NCBI RefSeq assembly: GCF_009720525.1
Contig: NZ_CP043930.1
Location: forward strand, 4,186,501 to 4,250,500
Direction: 5' to 3'
Source: Gimesia benthica
Lineage (GTDB): Bacteria > Planctomycetota > Planctomycetia > Planctomycetales > Planctomycetaceae
DNA length: 64,000 bases
Below the pieces are notes generated by a model. The model was not told the DNA's origin, searched no databases, and was given only the letters and a program-made list of their open reading frames with translations. Positions 52,168 to 64,000 of the stretch are shown piece by piece. How positions within the stretch are numbered: position 1 is the first letter of the stretch; every line of letters begins with the position of its first letter. Both the position numbers and the translations under genes were made by a program.

Positions 52168-55100
52168 GTGGATAAAAAGTATTGGCGAAGTCTGGGTGAG
52201 TTGCATTCCACACCGGAATTTGAAGAGATATTGCATCGCGAGTTTCCCGTGGCCGCTTCGGAGTATCCGGAAGGTGTTTCGCGGCGTCGCTGGATGCAGA
52301 TCATGGGTGCATCCGTTGCTCTGGCCAGTGTGTCGGGGTGTCGCTGGGAAGATGAGAAGATTTCACCGAGCGTGTCTCGTCCCGAGGGGATGATTCCCGG
52401 TGAGCCTCAGAAATATGCGACCTTTGTTGAACTGGGCGGGCAGGCCCAAAGTCTGCTGGTCACCAGCTACGACGGGCGTCCGATCAAAGTTGAAGGGAAT
52501 CCCGATTCGGCTCAGAACCGTGGTTCTTCCACGGCACAGGCGCAGTCAGAAACTCTGTCTCTGTACGATCCCGATCGTGCGGTCGGCGTGATTGAGCGTC
52601 AGGACGGAAATCGCTATGTCCGTGACTGGCAGGCGTTTCTGGCATATTCAGATAAAGTGCTGGGTCAGGCACGCGAGAACGGTGGAGCCAGGCTGCGAGT
52701 GCTCGCCGATCTCAGTACTTCTGTAACCCGAAAGGGATTGCAGGACAAATTCGCAGCCATGTATCCCCAGGCGCGCTGGTTCGATTACGGAGCCGGTAAC
52801 CGGGATAATGCTTACGCCGGTTCCCGTCTGGCATTCGGCGAAGTTGTTCGTCCTCACTTCGATCTGAAGAAAGCGAACATCATTGTCTGCTTGGATGAAG
52901 ATCTGCTGTCAGAGCATCCCGCCGGTATGCTGCACACTCGCGAGTGGGCCGCCCGTCGGGATCCCGCCGCTGGTCCGATGAACCGTCTCTACGTGGTTGA
53001 AAGCCGTTACACCACAACCGGTGTGGCTGCCGACCATCGTCTGCCGACTCGTTCGGTCGATCTGGGGGCGTTTCTGTCGAAGCTGGAATCTCAGGTTCAG
53101 GCACGTGTCGATGGGAAGAAGCCGGAAGCAGCCAGCGAAGAATACGCTGACAAAGTTCTCGCTGCGATGGCTGAAGACCTGGTGGCCAATCAGGGTTCCA
53201 GCCTGGTCGCGATCGGCGAGAATCAGCCTGCTGAATTGCACGCCCGCGTCCATAAGCTGAATGAGCAGCTGGGCAATGTTGGCGAGACGGTCAAATACAC
53301 GCAGGAGCCGCTGGCAACGGAACTTCCTTCTGTTGAAGCACTGCGGACGCTGACGGAAGAAATGCAGTCTGGTGCCGTCGAAACCCTGGTCATTCTGGGT
53401 GGAAACCCCGCTTACAATGCTCCTGGCGACATCGATTTTGTCTCTGCTCTCTCCAAGGTGCCGAATGCGATTCACCTGGGTGAGTACGAAGACGAAACTT
53501 CACTGCTCTGTCACTGGCACCTGCCAAAGACACATCCGTTCGAACAGTGGGGTGATTCCCGGGCCTACGACGGAACTCTGTGCGTAGGTCAGCCGCTGAT
53601 TGAGCCTCTGCACGACGGAAAATCAGAAGTCGAGCTGCTGGCAATTCTGTGCGGCGACAAACATCCGGTCGCTCTGGATCTGGTGAAAGAAGCCGTCAAA
53701 GGTTCGCTGGATTCCATGGCGGTTAACGCCTCCTGGCGTCGCTCGGTGCACGATGGTTTCGTGAAAGGTACATCGCTGCCCGCAGTCTCGCCCAAAGTGA
53801 AAGACCTGCCCGCTGCCAAGGCTGTTGAAACTTCCGACGAAGATCTGGAACTGGTTTTCTATCTCAGCCCGAAACTGTATGACGGTCGTTTCGCCAACAG
53901 TGGCTGGTTGCAGGAAACTCCCGACAGCCTGAGCAAGATTACCTGGGACAACGCAGCCCTGATTGCTCCGAAGACCGCCGATGACCTGGGTGTCAAATTC
54001 GGTTCTGTCGTCAAGCTGATCCTGGATGGAAAGTCTCTGGAGCTGCCCGTTTACGTGATGCCCGGTCAGGCTCCGAATTCGGTTGCCGTCGCTCTGGGCT
54101 ACGGTCGTACCGCCGCCGGTCTGGTTGGCGGAGACGTCGCTCGCGATGTGAAACCCGTTGGTGAGAACGTCGCTGCCCTGCAGGCTAAGGGAGCGATGAA
54201 CTTCAAGACCGGTCTGAAAGTCGAAGACACCGGCAAGGAGTACGAGCTCGCCGTCACCCAGGATCACCATGCCATCGACACCGTCGGCGGCAACGAAGTG
54301 CTGGGCCGCGTTGGTCAGCTGGTCCGGGAAGGTACCCTGGGCGAGTGGGAAAAATATCCCGACTTCGCCGAACATCGGACACACCATCCGCCGCTCAAGT
54401 CACCCTGGGAAGAACTGTCTTACGACGGTCACGCCTGGGGGATGTCGATCGACCTCTCCAAGTGTGTAGGCTGTAATGCGTGTACCGTCGCCTGTCAGGC
54501 AGAGAACAACGTTCCGGTCGTTGGTCGCGAGCAGGTCATCAACAGCCGTGAAATGCACTGGATGCGAATCGATCGTTACTTCACCGGTGACGACGTCAAC
54601 AATCCCGGCGTAGCAACTCAGCCGATGCTCTGTCAGCAGTGCGAACTGGCACCCTGTGAGCAGGTTTGTCCGGTCGCTGCTACCGTGCACACCGACGAAG
54701 GTCTGAACGACATGGTTTACAACCGCTGTGTCGGTACCCGTTACTGTGCGAACAACTGTCCTTATAAAGTACGTCGCTTCAACTACTTCAACTTCAACAA
54801 AGTTTACGAAGAGCCACGCGGCAAGCTGCAGGCCCTGGTACTGAATCCGGAAGTCACGGTGCGTCATCGTGGTGTGATGGAGAAATGTACTTACTGTGTG
54901 CAGCGAATCAAGGCCGTTCAGATCGAAGCCAAGAACGAACAGCGGCCGATCAAGGATGGCGAAATCGTGACTGCCTGCCAGCAGGCCTGTTCTGCCAAGG
55001 CGATTGAGTTTGGCGACCTGAATAACGAAAACAGCCGCGTTGCCAAGGCCCATGCAAATCCGCGGACCTACACGGCACTCTCGGAACTGAATATCAAACC

Positions 55101-55260
55101 TCGTACTTCTTACATGGCCCGGATTTCGAATCCGCATCCATCACTGGCACCTCCGGTTCCAGAACCTCATGGTCACGGTCATGGCGAGCAGCATGCTGAA
55201 GCCGACGGTCACGGCGATCATAAGCATTATGAGAAGCACGAAAAGAGTGAGAAACATTAA
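52168..55260 (+). CDS. actB: Alternative complex III subunit ActB (Mo-enzyme-like, Fe-S)
   Basis: About 1030 residues from the GTG at 52168 (AAGGGG 7 nt upstream). A twin-arginine signal (SRRRWMQIMGASVALASVSGC) leads to an exported or lipid-attached protein. The N-terminal two thirds resemble a molybdopterin oxidoreductase that, in characterised ACIII, lacks the cofactor. The C-terminal third (about 760-930) binds three [4Fe-4S] clusters and one [3Fe-4S] cluster: CVGCNACTVAC from Cys766, CQQCELAPCEQVCP, CVGTRYCANNCP, and CTYCVQRI with CQQACS. The tail is very rich in His (HGHGHGEQHAEADGHGDHKH). It is the electron-wiring subunit between ActA and the quinol-binding ActC. Confidence 0.94.
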   Translation: MDKKYWRSLGELHSTPEFEEILHREFPVAASEYPEGVSRRRWMQIMGASVALASVSGCRWEDEKISPSVSRPEGMIPGEPQKYATFVELGGQAQSLLVTSYDGRPIKVEGNPDSAQNRGSSTAQAQSETLSLYDPDRAVGVIERQDGNRYVRDWQAFLAYSDKVLGQARENGGARLRVLADLSTSVTRKGLQDKFAAMYPQARWFDYGAGNRDNAYAGSRLAFGEVVRPHFDLKKANIIVCLDEDLLSEHPAGMLHTREWAARRDPAAGPMNRLYVVESRYTTTGVAADHRLPTRSVDLGAFLSKLESQVQARVDGKKPEAASEEYADKVLAAMAEDLVANQGSSLVAIGENQPAELHARVHKLNEQLGNVGETVKYTQEPLATELPSVEALRTLTEEMQSGAVETLVILGGNPAYNAPGDIDFVSALSKVPNAIHLGEYEDETSLLCHWHLPKTHPFEQWGDSRAYDGTLCVGQPLIEPLHDGKSEVELLAILCGDKHPVALDLVKEAVKGSLDSMAVNASWRRSVHDGFVKGTSLPAVSPKVKDLPAAKAVETSDEDLELVFYLSPKLYDGRFANSGWLQETPDSLSKITWDNAALIAPKTADDLGVKFGSVVKLILDGKSLELPVYVMPGQAPNSVAVALGYGRTAAGLVGGDVARDVKPVGENVAALQAKGAMNFKTGLKVEDTGKEYELAVTQDHHAIDTVGGNEVLGRVGQLVREGTLGEWEKYPDFAEHRTHHPPLKSPWEELSYDGHAWGMSIDLSKCVGCNACTVACQAENNVPVVGREQVINSREMHWMRIDRYFTGDDVNNPGVATQPMLCQQCELAPCEQVCPVAATVHTDEGLNDMVYNRCVGTRYCANNCPYKVRRFNYFNFNKVYEEPRGKLQALVLNPEVTVRHRGVMEKCTYCVQRIKAVQIEAKNEQRPIKDGEIVTACQQACSAKAIEFGDLNNENSRVAKAHANPRTYTALSELNIKPRTSYMARISNPHPSLAPPVPEPHGHGHGEQHAEADGHGDHKHYEKHEKSEKH

Positions 55261-55350
55261 GAGTGGAGCAGGGCGGTAGAAACTCTCTGCCGCTGTGTGA
55301 CAAAACGAATTACCAATCCGTTTGATTTTATAAAGTAAAGAACTGGAACT

Positions 55351-56763
<1,413 letters not shown>

Positions 56764-56810
56764 AGGCAATCAGAACGACTGTCAGACTGTATTTTAATAC
56801 GGTATAAAAC

Positions 56811-58208
56811 ATGAGTATGAATAAAGAAATTATGGCGACCACGATCGAACATCCAGCTGAGAACAAAGTAGAACCCGAACTCCTGGGGTTGCTGGCCGAG
56901 TTCAATGATCCGGAATCCCTGATGGAAGCATCCCGGAAGGTGCGCGATGCCGGCTACAATCGCTGGGATACCCATACCCCGTTCCCGGTTCACGGGATCG
57001 ATGAAGCCATGGGCATCAAATACACGATTCTGCCCTGGATTGTGGCTGCCTGCGGTCTGACCGGCGGTACCATCGCGATCAGTATGCAGTACTGGATGAA
57101 CGCCGTCGATTACCCGTTCCTGATCAGTGGTAAGCCGCTCTTCAGTATTCCGGCCTGTATTCCGATCATGTTCGAACTCTCGGTTCTGCTGGCTGCCTTT
57201 GGTGCATTCTTCGGCATGCTCGGTCTGAACCAGTTGCCTAAACTGTACAACCCGATTTTCAAATCGGATGCTTTCCGTCGTGCAACCAACGACCGCTTCT
57301 TTCTGAGTATGGATGCCAGCGATCCCAAGTTCTCCGAAATCGATACCGGGGAATTCGTGAAGTCGCTCAATCCAAACCATGTGGAAGAGTTCTGGTCGGA
57401 TGTCGAATCACCAAAACTGCCACGGAACCTGAAACTGGGCCTGAGCCTGTTCGGCGTCCTGATGCTGATGCCGATCGCCCTGGTTGCCTACAAGCGGTCG
57501 ACTGTGACCGATAATCCGCGGATCCATATCATTCCCGACATGGACTTCCAGCCTTATCTTAAGGCACAGAATACCACTACAATCTTCGGCGACGGACGTG
57601 AAATGCGTCCGCATATCCCCGGTACGATTCCCCGTGGTCAGTATAAAGATGACAACATTCCCTTCTACTATGGTCTGAAAGTTCTGCCGGAAGATCAGGA
57701 TGTGATTACGATCGCCGCCCAGGACGAAGCGAAAGCCGATGAAAAGAAACCGGCTGAAGCAAAACCAGCAGAAGGTGCCAACGCTGATGCCCAGGCGGCA
57801 GCAGAAGACAAACTGGCTAGTCTGCCCTGGGTCACCGAGTTTCCGATGCCCGTCACCGATAAGATGATGGCTCGGGGTAAAGAACGCTACCGGATTTACT
57901 GTTCTGTCTGTCACGGTCTGGGTGGGGAAGGTGATGGTCTGGTCACCCTGCGAGCCATGGATCTGCAGCAGGGAACCTGGGTACGCCCGGCTTCCTACCA
58001 TACCGACAACGTTCGTAAGCAGCCTGTGGGACGCCTGTTCCACACGATCACCAACGGTGTTCGCAAGATGCCTGCCTATGGGCCGCAGATTCCGCCGGAA
58101 GATCGCTGGGCGATTGTGCTCTATCTGAAGGCCCTGCAGAAGAGCCATCAGGTCGACGCAGATACCCTGACAAATGATGAAAAACGAAAACTTCGGGACA
58201 CCAAATAA
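56811..58208 (+). CDS. actD: ActD-ActE fusion: DUF3341 protein plus mono-heme cytochrome c
   Basis: 465 residues. Residues 1 to about 190 are the DUF3341/ActD type (ELLGLLAEFNDPESLMEASRKV; HTPFPVHGIDEAMGIK; a two-helix membrane part). A short helix LGLSLFGVLMLMPIALVAY at about 205-225 then anchors a periplasmic region with an Ala/Lys linker and a single heme site CSVCH at 364-368 followed by GLGGEGDG and the Met ligand segment (RKMPAYGPQIPPEDRW), which is ActE. In several characterised ACIII complexes ActD and ActE are separate. The gene order fits the canonical act operon. A start codon eight residues later (56832) is an alternative. Confidence 0.92.
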   Translation: MSMNKEIMATTIEHPAENKVEPELLGLLAEFNDPESLMEASRKVRDAGYNRWDTHTPFPVHGIDEAMGIKYTILPWIVAACGLTGGTIAISMQYWMNAVDYPFLISGKPLFSIPACIPIMFELSVLLAAFGAFFGMLGLNQLPKLYNPIFKSDAFRRATNDRFFLSMDASDPKFSEIDTGEFVKSLNPNHVEEFWSDVESPKLPRNLKLGLSLFGVLMLMPIALVAYKRSTVTDNPRIHIIPDMDFQPYLKAQNTTTIFGDGREMRPHIPGTIPRGQYKDDNIPFYYGLKVLPEDQDVITIAAQDEAKADEKKPAEAKPAEGANADAQAAAEDKLASLPWVTEFPMPVTDKMMARGKERYRIYCSVCHGLGGEGDGLVTLRAMDLQQGTWVRPASYHTDNVRKQPVGRLFHTITNGVRKMPAYGPQIPPEDRWAIVLYLKALQKSHQVDADTLTNDEKRKLRDTK

Positions 58209-58265
58209 CAGGTTTCCTCTATAATTCACTGTTGAATATTATCTCGTTGTAAAACAAGAAACGTT

Positions 58266-59507
58266 ATGCAAACCTCACACGACGCTGACAAAAAGATTAC
58301 TGTGCAAACCCTGGATGAACTGGGGCCGCTTCCATTGAAGATCGCTCTGGGCTGCTCTGTCCTGCTGCCGGTAGCGTTCGTACTGGGGCTGGTCTTCAAT
58401 CACGGTTGGGATCTGTTTGCCTTCTCTTACCTGCAGAGCACATTCTTTTGCCTGAGTATTTCGCTGGGCGCGCTGTTCTTCGTGATGATTCAGCAGCTGA
58501 CCCGTGCCGGCTGGAGTGTAGTCCTGCGGCGTATTTCGGAATTTCTCTCCCTGGGTGTGATTCCGATGGCTGTCCTCGTACTGCCGATCGTGCTGCTGTC
58601 CCTGACAGGCAACGATACGCTCTACAAGTGGGCCAGCGCGGAGAATGTAGCTCAAGATACTCTGCTGCAGCATAAAGCGCCTTACCTGAATAACGGCTTC
58701 TTTGCGATTCGCTACGTGATTTACTTCGCTTCCTGGATCTTTCTGGCCCGGTTCTTTCTGAATAAATCGCTGGCACAGGATGAGTCTGGTGACCCGGAAC
58801 TGACGCTGCTCATGGAGCGTCGCAGTGGTCCCGCAATCCTGCTGTATGCGTTCACGCTGACCTTTGCCGCCTTCGACTTCATCATGTCGCTGGATGCTCA
58901 CTGGTTCAGTACGATCTTCGGCGTCTACTACTTCGCCGCTGGCCTGGTCGGATTCTTCAGTGTGCTGGCCATCAGCCTGGTCTTCCTGCGGAGCAAAGGG
59001 TTACTCAAAGAGCCCGTAACCGTCGAGCACCTGCACGATGTTGGTAAGCTGCTGTTTGCCTTCAACTGCTTCTGGGCCTACATCGCGATTTCCCAGTATC
59101 TGTTGATCTGGTATGCAAATATTCCTGAAGAAACCACCTTCTTCCTGCCCCGTCAGACAAATGGCTGGGGAACAGTATCGCTGATGCTGGTCATTGGACA
59201 CTTTGCGATTCCTTTTGTCTTCTTCATGTCACGCTGGATGAAGCGAAACCCCAAGACTCTCTGTTTCTGGGCCGTTTACCTGCTGATCATGAACTGGGTT
59301 GATATCTTCTGGCTCGTGATGCCTAACCTGGCCTTTGATGGCATGGATCCGGCAGTCTCGTTCCCGATGATCCTGATCAACGTCTGTTGTACAATTGGAG
59401 TCGGCGGAATCTTTGTGGCGACCATTCTGAAGCTGTCAGCTGGCAAGTCGATTATGCCGGTCCGTGACCCGCGTCTGGAAGAATCGCTCGAGTTTCATAA
59501 CATTTAA
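58266..59507 (+). CDS. actF: Alternative complex III subunit ActF (short NrfD-like)
   Basis: 413-residue membrane protein with about ten hydrophobic segments (IALGCSVLLPVAFVLGLVFN; FLSLGVIPMAVLVLPIVLLSL; AIRYVIYFASWIFLARFFLNKSLAQ; GTVSLMLVIGHFAIPFVFFMSRW). It is the shorter homologue of ActC found in ACIII operons and belongs to the membrane arm. The conserved WIFLARFFL segment matches that family. It follows actDE by 57 bases and precedes the small gene by 50. Confidence 0.92.
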   Translation: MQTSHDADKKITVQTLDELGPLPLKIALGCSVLLPVAFVLGLVFNHGWDLFAFSYLQSTFFCLSISLGALFFVMIQQLTRAGWSVVLRRISEFLSLGVIPMAVLVLPIVLLSLTGNDTLYKWASAENVAQDTLLQHKAPYLNNGFFAIRYVIYFASWIFLARFFLNKSLAQDESGDPELTLLMERRSGPAILLYAFTLTFAAFDFIMSLDAHWFSTIFGVYYFAAGLVGFFSVLAISLVFLRSKGLLKEPVTVEHLHDVGKLLFAFNCFWAYIAISQYLLIWYANIPEETTFFLPRQTNGWGTVSLMLVIGHFAIPFVFFMSRWMKRNPKTLCFWAVYLLIMNWVDIFWLVMPNLAFDGMDPAVSFPMILINVCCTIGVGGIFVATILKLSAGKSIMPVRDPRLEESLEFHNI

Positions 59508-59557
59508 ACATAGCCTGGTTACTCAGATCAGCCACTTTTAGGATAAGAGATAAAATT

Positions 59558-59887
59558 ATGTCGAGTCATAAAGCAGCCTATGATGACCTCGATACGACGA
59601 TGATCGCATTTGTCGGCGTCGTTGGAACCATCATTACATTTTTCCTGGTGTTCGCGATTGCCGCTTTGAGCTACTCGTTTGAGAAATCAGAAACGGAAGT
59701 CAAAGTGATCGAGGTACCGGAGGTGACTTCGGACAGCGTTCTGGCAAACCAGGCGGCAGCGTTGTCGGAATATCGCTGGATTGATCAGGATAAGAATATT
59801 GCAGCCGTGCCCATTGATCGGGCTATGGAGTTCGTGGTTCAGGAGGAACAAGAGAAACAAAAGAAAAACAAAAACAAATCGCCATGA
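59558..59887 (+). CDS. Small single-pass protein in the ACIII-oxidase operon
   Basis: 109 residues: a cytoplasmic leader (SSHKAAYDDLDTTMIAF), one hydrophobic segment (VGVVGTIITFFLVFAIAALSYSF), then a polar tail (DKNIAAVPIDRAMEFVVQ) with a lysine-rich end. AGGATAAG precedes the ATG, and its stop overlaps the SCO gene start by 4 bases (ATGA), so it is translated. I do not recognise a family; the position suggests an accessory subunit of the ACIII or of the oxidase. It could correspond to one of the small subunits reported in ACIII (for example ActG/ActH), but no sequence match can be claimed. Confidence 0.75.
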   Translation: MSSHKAAYDDLDTTMIAFVGVVGTIITFFLVFAIAALSYSFEKSETEVKVIEVPEVTSDSVLANQAAALSEYRWIDQDKNIAAVPIDRAMEFVVQEEQEKQKKNKNKSP

Positions 59888-60765
59888 AACCCTTGCACAC
59901 ATCCATCCTGATCCTCTTTCTCTGGGGACTGAATGTCCTGCCAGTACAGGCGGACCGGATGGAAAAAGCTCCTAAAAGTATCGAGAAACTGGACGTCATT
60001 GAGCACCTGGATACTCAATTACCCCTGGATCTCAAATTTCAGGATAGTTCCGGGAAACCGGTAACCCTGGGCGACTACTTTAAAAAAGACCGTCCGGTTA
60101 TTCTCTCGCTGAATTATTCCAACTGTCCCATGTTGTGTTCTCTGCAACTGACGGCACTGGTTCGGGGACTGAAGGAGCTGGAGTGGTCTGCGGATGAGCA
60201 ATATGATTTTGTTTCGGTGAGTATCGATCCCAAAGAGACTTACCAGAGAGCCAACCTGACCAAACAGAAATACTTTAAAGAATACGATCGTGCGGGAACT
60301 GCCGGAGGCTGGCATTTTCTGTGCGGTCGGCAAGAGTCCATCGATAAATTAGCGGATGCGATGGGAGTCCAATATCAGTATGTGGCGGAACGCCAGGAAT
60401 ATGCCCATCCGGCGGTCCTGCTGGTCTGCACTCCCGATGGACGCGTTTCCCGTTACTTATACGGAATTAATTTTCCGAAACAGACCCTGAAACTGGCGCT
60501 GGTGGAAGCGTCAGAAGGTAAAATCGGTTCCACCGTTGATCGTTTTTTACTGTTCTGTTTTCACTACGATGCAGACAGTGGTCGGTATGCTCCGACCGCA
60601 CGGAATATCATGAAAATCGGCGGCTTTGCCACCGTCTTTATTCTGACTGTCGTTCTGATTCCCTACTGGAGGGGACGTAAGGGCAGACAGGCACTGGAGA
60701 CAGGCGATGCTCTGACTCATGAAATTCCACAGGAGACGAGGCATTTCTCAGCTCCCGAAAATTAG
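59884..60765 (+). CDS. SCO1/SenC-family copper chaperone
   Basis: 293 residues with a signal peptide (MKPLHTSILILFLWGLNVLPVQA) and a C-terminal transmembrane helix (GFATVFILTVVLIPYW). The thioredoxin-like domain carries the copper-binding motif C-P-M-L-C at 81-85 and the ligand His175 (EYAHPAVLLV). Such proteins deliver copper to the CuA centre of cytochrome oxidase subunit II, which is encoded two genes downstream. The operon position (actF, small gene, SCO, coxB) supports that use. It is larger than usual because of the extra membrane helix. Confidence 0.93.
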   Translation: MKPLHTSILILFLWGLNVLPVQADRMEKAPKSIEKLDVIEHLDTQLPLDLKFQDSSGKPVTLGDYFKKDRPVILSLNYSNCPMLCSLQLTALVRGLKELEWSADEQYDFVSVSIDPKETYQRANLTKQKYFKEYDRAGTAGGWHFLCGRQESIDKLADAMGVQYQYVAERQEYAHPAVLLVCTPDGRVSRYLYGINFPKQTLKLALVEASEGKIGSTVDRFLLFCFHYDADSGRYAPTARNIMKIGGFATVFILTVVLIPYWRGRKGRQALETGDALTHEIPQETRHFSAPEN

Positions 60766-60834
60766 CGATATTGTGATTTAATCAGTTCTGGTTAATACCT
60801 GAAATTATTTAACACTCAACAGTTGATTGTGTGA

Positions 60835-61809
60835 ATGCAGATGAAACTATTCATCCCTAACATGTTAGCAAACGCCGATGCCGGGTTCTGGTTCCCGCCG
60901 CAAGGTTCAACAGTGGCAGAACACAGCGATTCTGTCTACTTCTTCATTCTGTATGTCTGTACGTTTTTCTTCGTACTGATTGTCAGTCTGATGGTGCTGT
61001 TTATGGTCAAATACCGCCATCGACCTGGTGTCGAAGCCGAAAAGACCAGCACACACAATCTGACGCTGGAACTTTCCTGGTCCGTGATCCCGACACTGCT
61101 CACCATTGTGATGTTCTGGGTCGGCTTTACTGGCTACATCGATATGCGGACGCCTCCCAGCGATTCTTACGATATCAACGTGATTGCCAAGAAGTGGTCC
61201 TGGGCCTTCCAGTATCCTAATGGCTGGATCGAAAGCGAACTGCACATTCCCAAAGGGGAAAACGTCACGCTGACCATGGCTTCCGACGACGTGATTCACA
61301 GTCTGTGGGTTCCCGCCTTCCGGACTAAAATGGACGTCGTTCCCGGACGTTACACCCAGGAATGGTTCAAAGCCACGCGTGCCGGAGAGTACCCGCTGAT
61401 GTGTGCTGAATACTGTGGTCAGAAACACTCTAACATGATTAGCAAGGTCGTGGTACACGAAACCCGCGGCGACTTCGACAAGTGGCTGCAGCAGGCATCT
61501 GACATTCATAAAAACAAATCACCTGTCGAAGCGGGTGAATATTTCTACAAAAGTCGTGGTTGTATCCAGTGTCATTCGCTGGACGGCACACCCAAAAACG
61601 GACCGACCTTCAAAGGTCTGTTTGGTAGTGAACGTAAGTTTGCAGACGGAAGTACCGGGGTGGCTGATAAGAATTACATCCGTCAGTCCATTCTGGAACC
61701 CCAGTCCCAGGTGGTGGCCGGATTCCGACCGATTATGCCGACCTTTAAAGGTCAGCTGACCGATCAGGACATTACGGCGATTATCGCCTTTATCGAAGCT
61801 CAGAAGTAA
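60835..61809 (+). CDS. coxB: Cytochrome c oxidase subunit II with fused cytochrome c (caa3 type)
   Basis: 324 residues. Two transmembrane helices at the N-terminus (FFILYVCTFFFVLIVSLMVLFMV; WSVIPTLLTIVMFWVGFTGYI), then the CuA domain with VIHSLWVPAF and CAEYCGQKHSNM (both Cys, His and Met ligands present). A C-terminal cytochrome c with CIQCHSLDGTPKNGP and axial Met in PIMPTFKG completes the caa3 design. The fused heme allows direct electron delivery from ACIII without a soluble cytochrome. It begins 70 bases after the SCO gene. Confidence 0.96.
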   Translation: MQMKLFIPNMLANADAGFWFPPQGSTVAEHSDSVYFFILYVCTFFFVLIVSLMVLFMVKYRHRPGVEAEKTSTHNLTLELSWSVIPTLLTIVMFWVGFTGYIDMRTPPSDSYDINVIAKKWSWAFQYPNGWIESELHIPKGENVTLTMASDDVIHSLWVPAFRTKMDVVPGRYTQEWFKATRAGEYPLMCAEYCGQKHSNMISKVVVHETRGDFDKWLQQASDIHKNKSPVEAGEYFYKSRGCIQCHSLDGTPKNGPTFKGLFGSERKFADGSTGVADKNYIRQSILEPQSQVVAGFRPIMPTFKGQLTDQDITAIIAFIEAQK

Positions 61810-61920
61810 AACGGGCGACTGACGTCGCTGATAAAATAAATCAAAGTGAGAACCTGGTTCTCGATTGTGTTTCCGGATCGCCGATCCGACATTATTTGAA
61901 ATCATTCAGGAGGCTGGAAG

Positions 61921-63638
<1,718 letters not shown>

Positions 63639-63639
<1 letters not shown>

Positions 63640-64000
63640 TGAATACCGCGGCCACCACCACAACAGACGAACATTCAGACGCCCATGATCATGAGCACCA
63701 TGATCCCCGGCTGGCGCATCACTTCGACTCTCATCAGCAGCAGTTTGATACCGGTAAACTGGGTATCTGGCTGTTCCTGGTCACCGAAGTGCTGTTCTTC
63801 AGCGGTCTGTTCGGCTTCTACGCCGTCTATCGTTCACTGCACCCTGAAGTCTTTGTCTATGCCAGCCAGTTCCTTGATACGACCCTCGGGGCAGCTAATA
63901 CCATCGTACTGCTCTTCAGCAGTCTGACCATGGCCTGGGGCGTTCGTTGTGCCCAGTTGGGACAGACACGCGGATTGCTGACCTGTCTGGTGATTACCCT
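63639..64000 (+). CDS. coxC: Cytochrome c oxidase subunit III, N-terminal part (cut by window edge)
   Basis: First 120 residues of a subunit III. The N-terminal tail before the first helix is rich in His and Asp ([20 protein letters not shown]), then [34 protein letters not shown], the standard first two helices of the family. It starts in the coxA stop codon. The remaining helices and any subunit IV lie beyond the window. Confidence 0.9.

Overview
The window looks like a chromosomal segment of a marine-type planctomycete. A Gimesia or Planctomyces-like member of the Planctomycetaceae is my inference from family content; no marker-gene search was possible. The signs are three secreted sulfatases, a Tat-exported DUF1501 protein, DUF1080 and ThuA-domain proteins, an FG-GAP protein, a giant surface protein carrying the planctomycete-type LEDRTLL N-terminal motif and a dockerin, MJ0042-type zinc ribbons, and an alternative complex III (ACIII) plus caa3 oxidase operon. 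Most genes are single units or short operons on both strands, separated by repeat-bearing or structured intergenic DNA. This is mainly core and lifestyle genome; I see no prophage, insertion sequence, integrase or CRISPR array.

Layout. 1-4.2 kb (minus strand): the start of a glutamate decarboxylase, a TIM-barrel-like protein, a small membrane protein and acetolactate synthase large subunit. 4.8-9.8 kb: a DUF1501 protein, a 1.6 kb gene-free stretch packed with a compound repeat (about 187-bp spacer plus a 77-bp imperfect palindrome), a glyoxalase-fold protein and a sulfatase. 9.9-14.7 kb: a four-gene GntR(YtrA-type)-ABC operon with duplicated permeases and an inverted repeat at its promoter. 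14.9-17.9 kb: a di-heme peroxidase, a secreted beta-propeller with a Lys/Glu/Pro linker, and a 2-Cys peroxiredoxin. 18.2-21.1 kb: an SDR oxidoreductase, a ThuA lipoprotein and a TerC membrane protein. 21.4-29.9 kb: one 2821-residue beta-helix protein made of five duplicated modules, ending in a dockerin and a metzincin-type zinc site. 30-43.9 kb: beta-propeller, sulfatases, HEAT-like, beta-helix, DUF1080, DUF58 and FG-GAP genes, and an initiator tRNA-Met with its terminator. 43.9-48.9 kb: a GAF-HlyD membrane fusion protein divergent from a TolC-like protein. 49.2-50.8 kb: infC, probably starting at an AUC codon, and a Gfo/Idh/MocA oxidoreductase.

51.5-64 kb is the most coherent system: actA-actB-actC-actDE-actF, a small membrane protein, a SCO copper chaperone, then coxB-coxA-coxC (cut by the window end). 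Together these encode quinol oxidation by ACIII and direct electron transfer to a cytochrome-c-fused (caa3, A2-type) oxygen reductase. ActD and ActE are one polypeptide, and a 109-residue single-pass protein sits where an accessory subunit might be expected.

Nothing here is proven to be a new system. The best candidates for new biology are the modular giant protein, the GAF-containing efflux adaptor, the repeat block at 6.2-7.7 kb with its helically phased direct repeats, and the structured leader before the respiratory operon.
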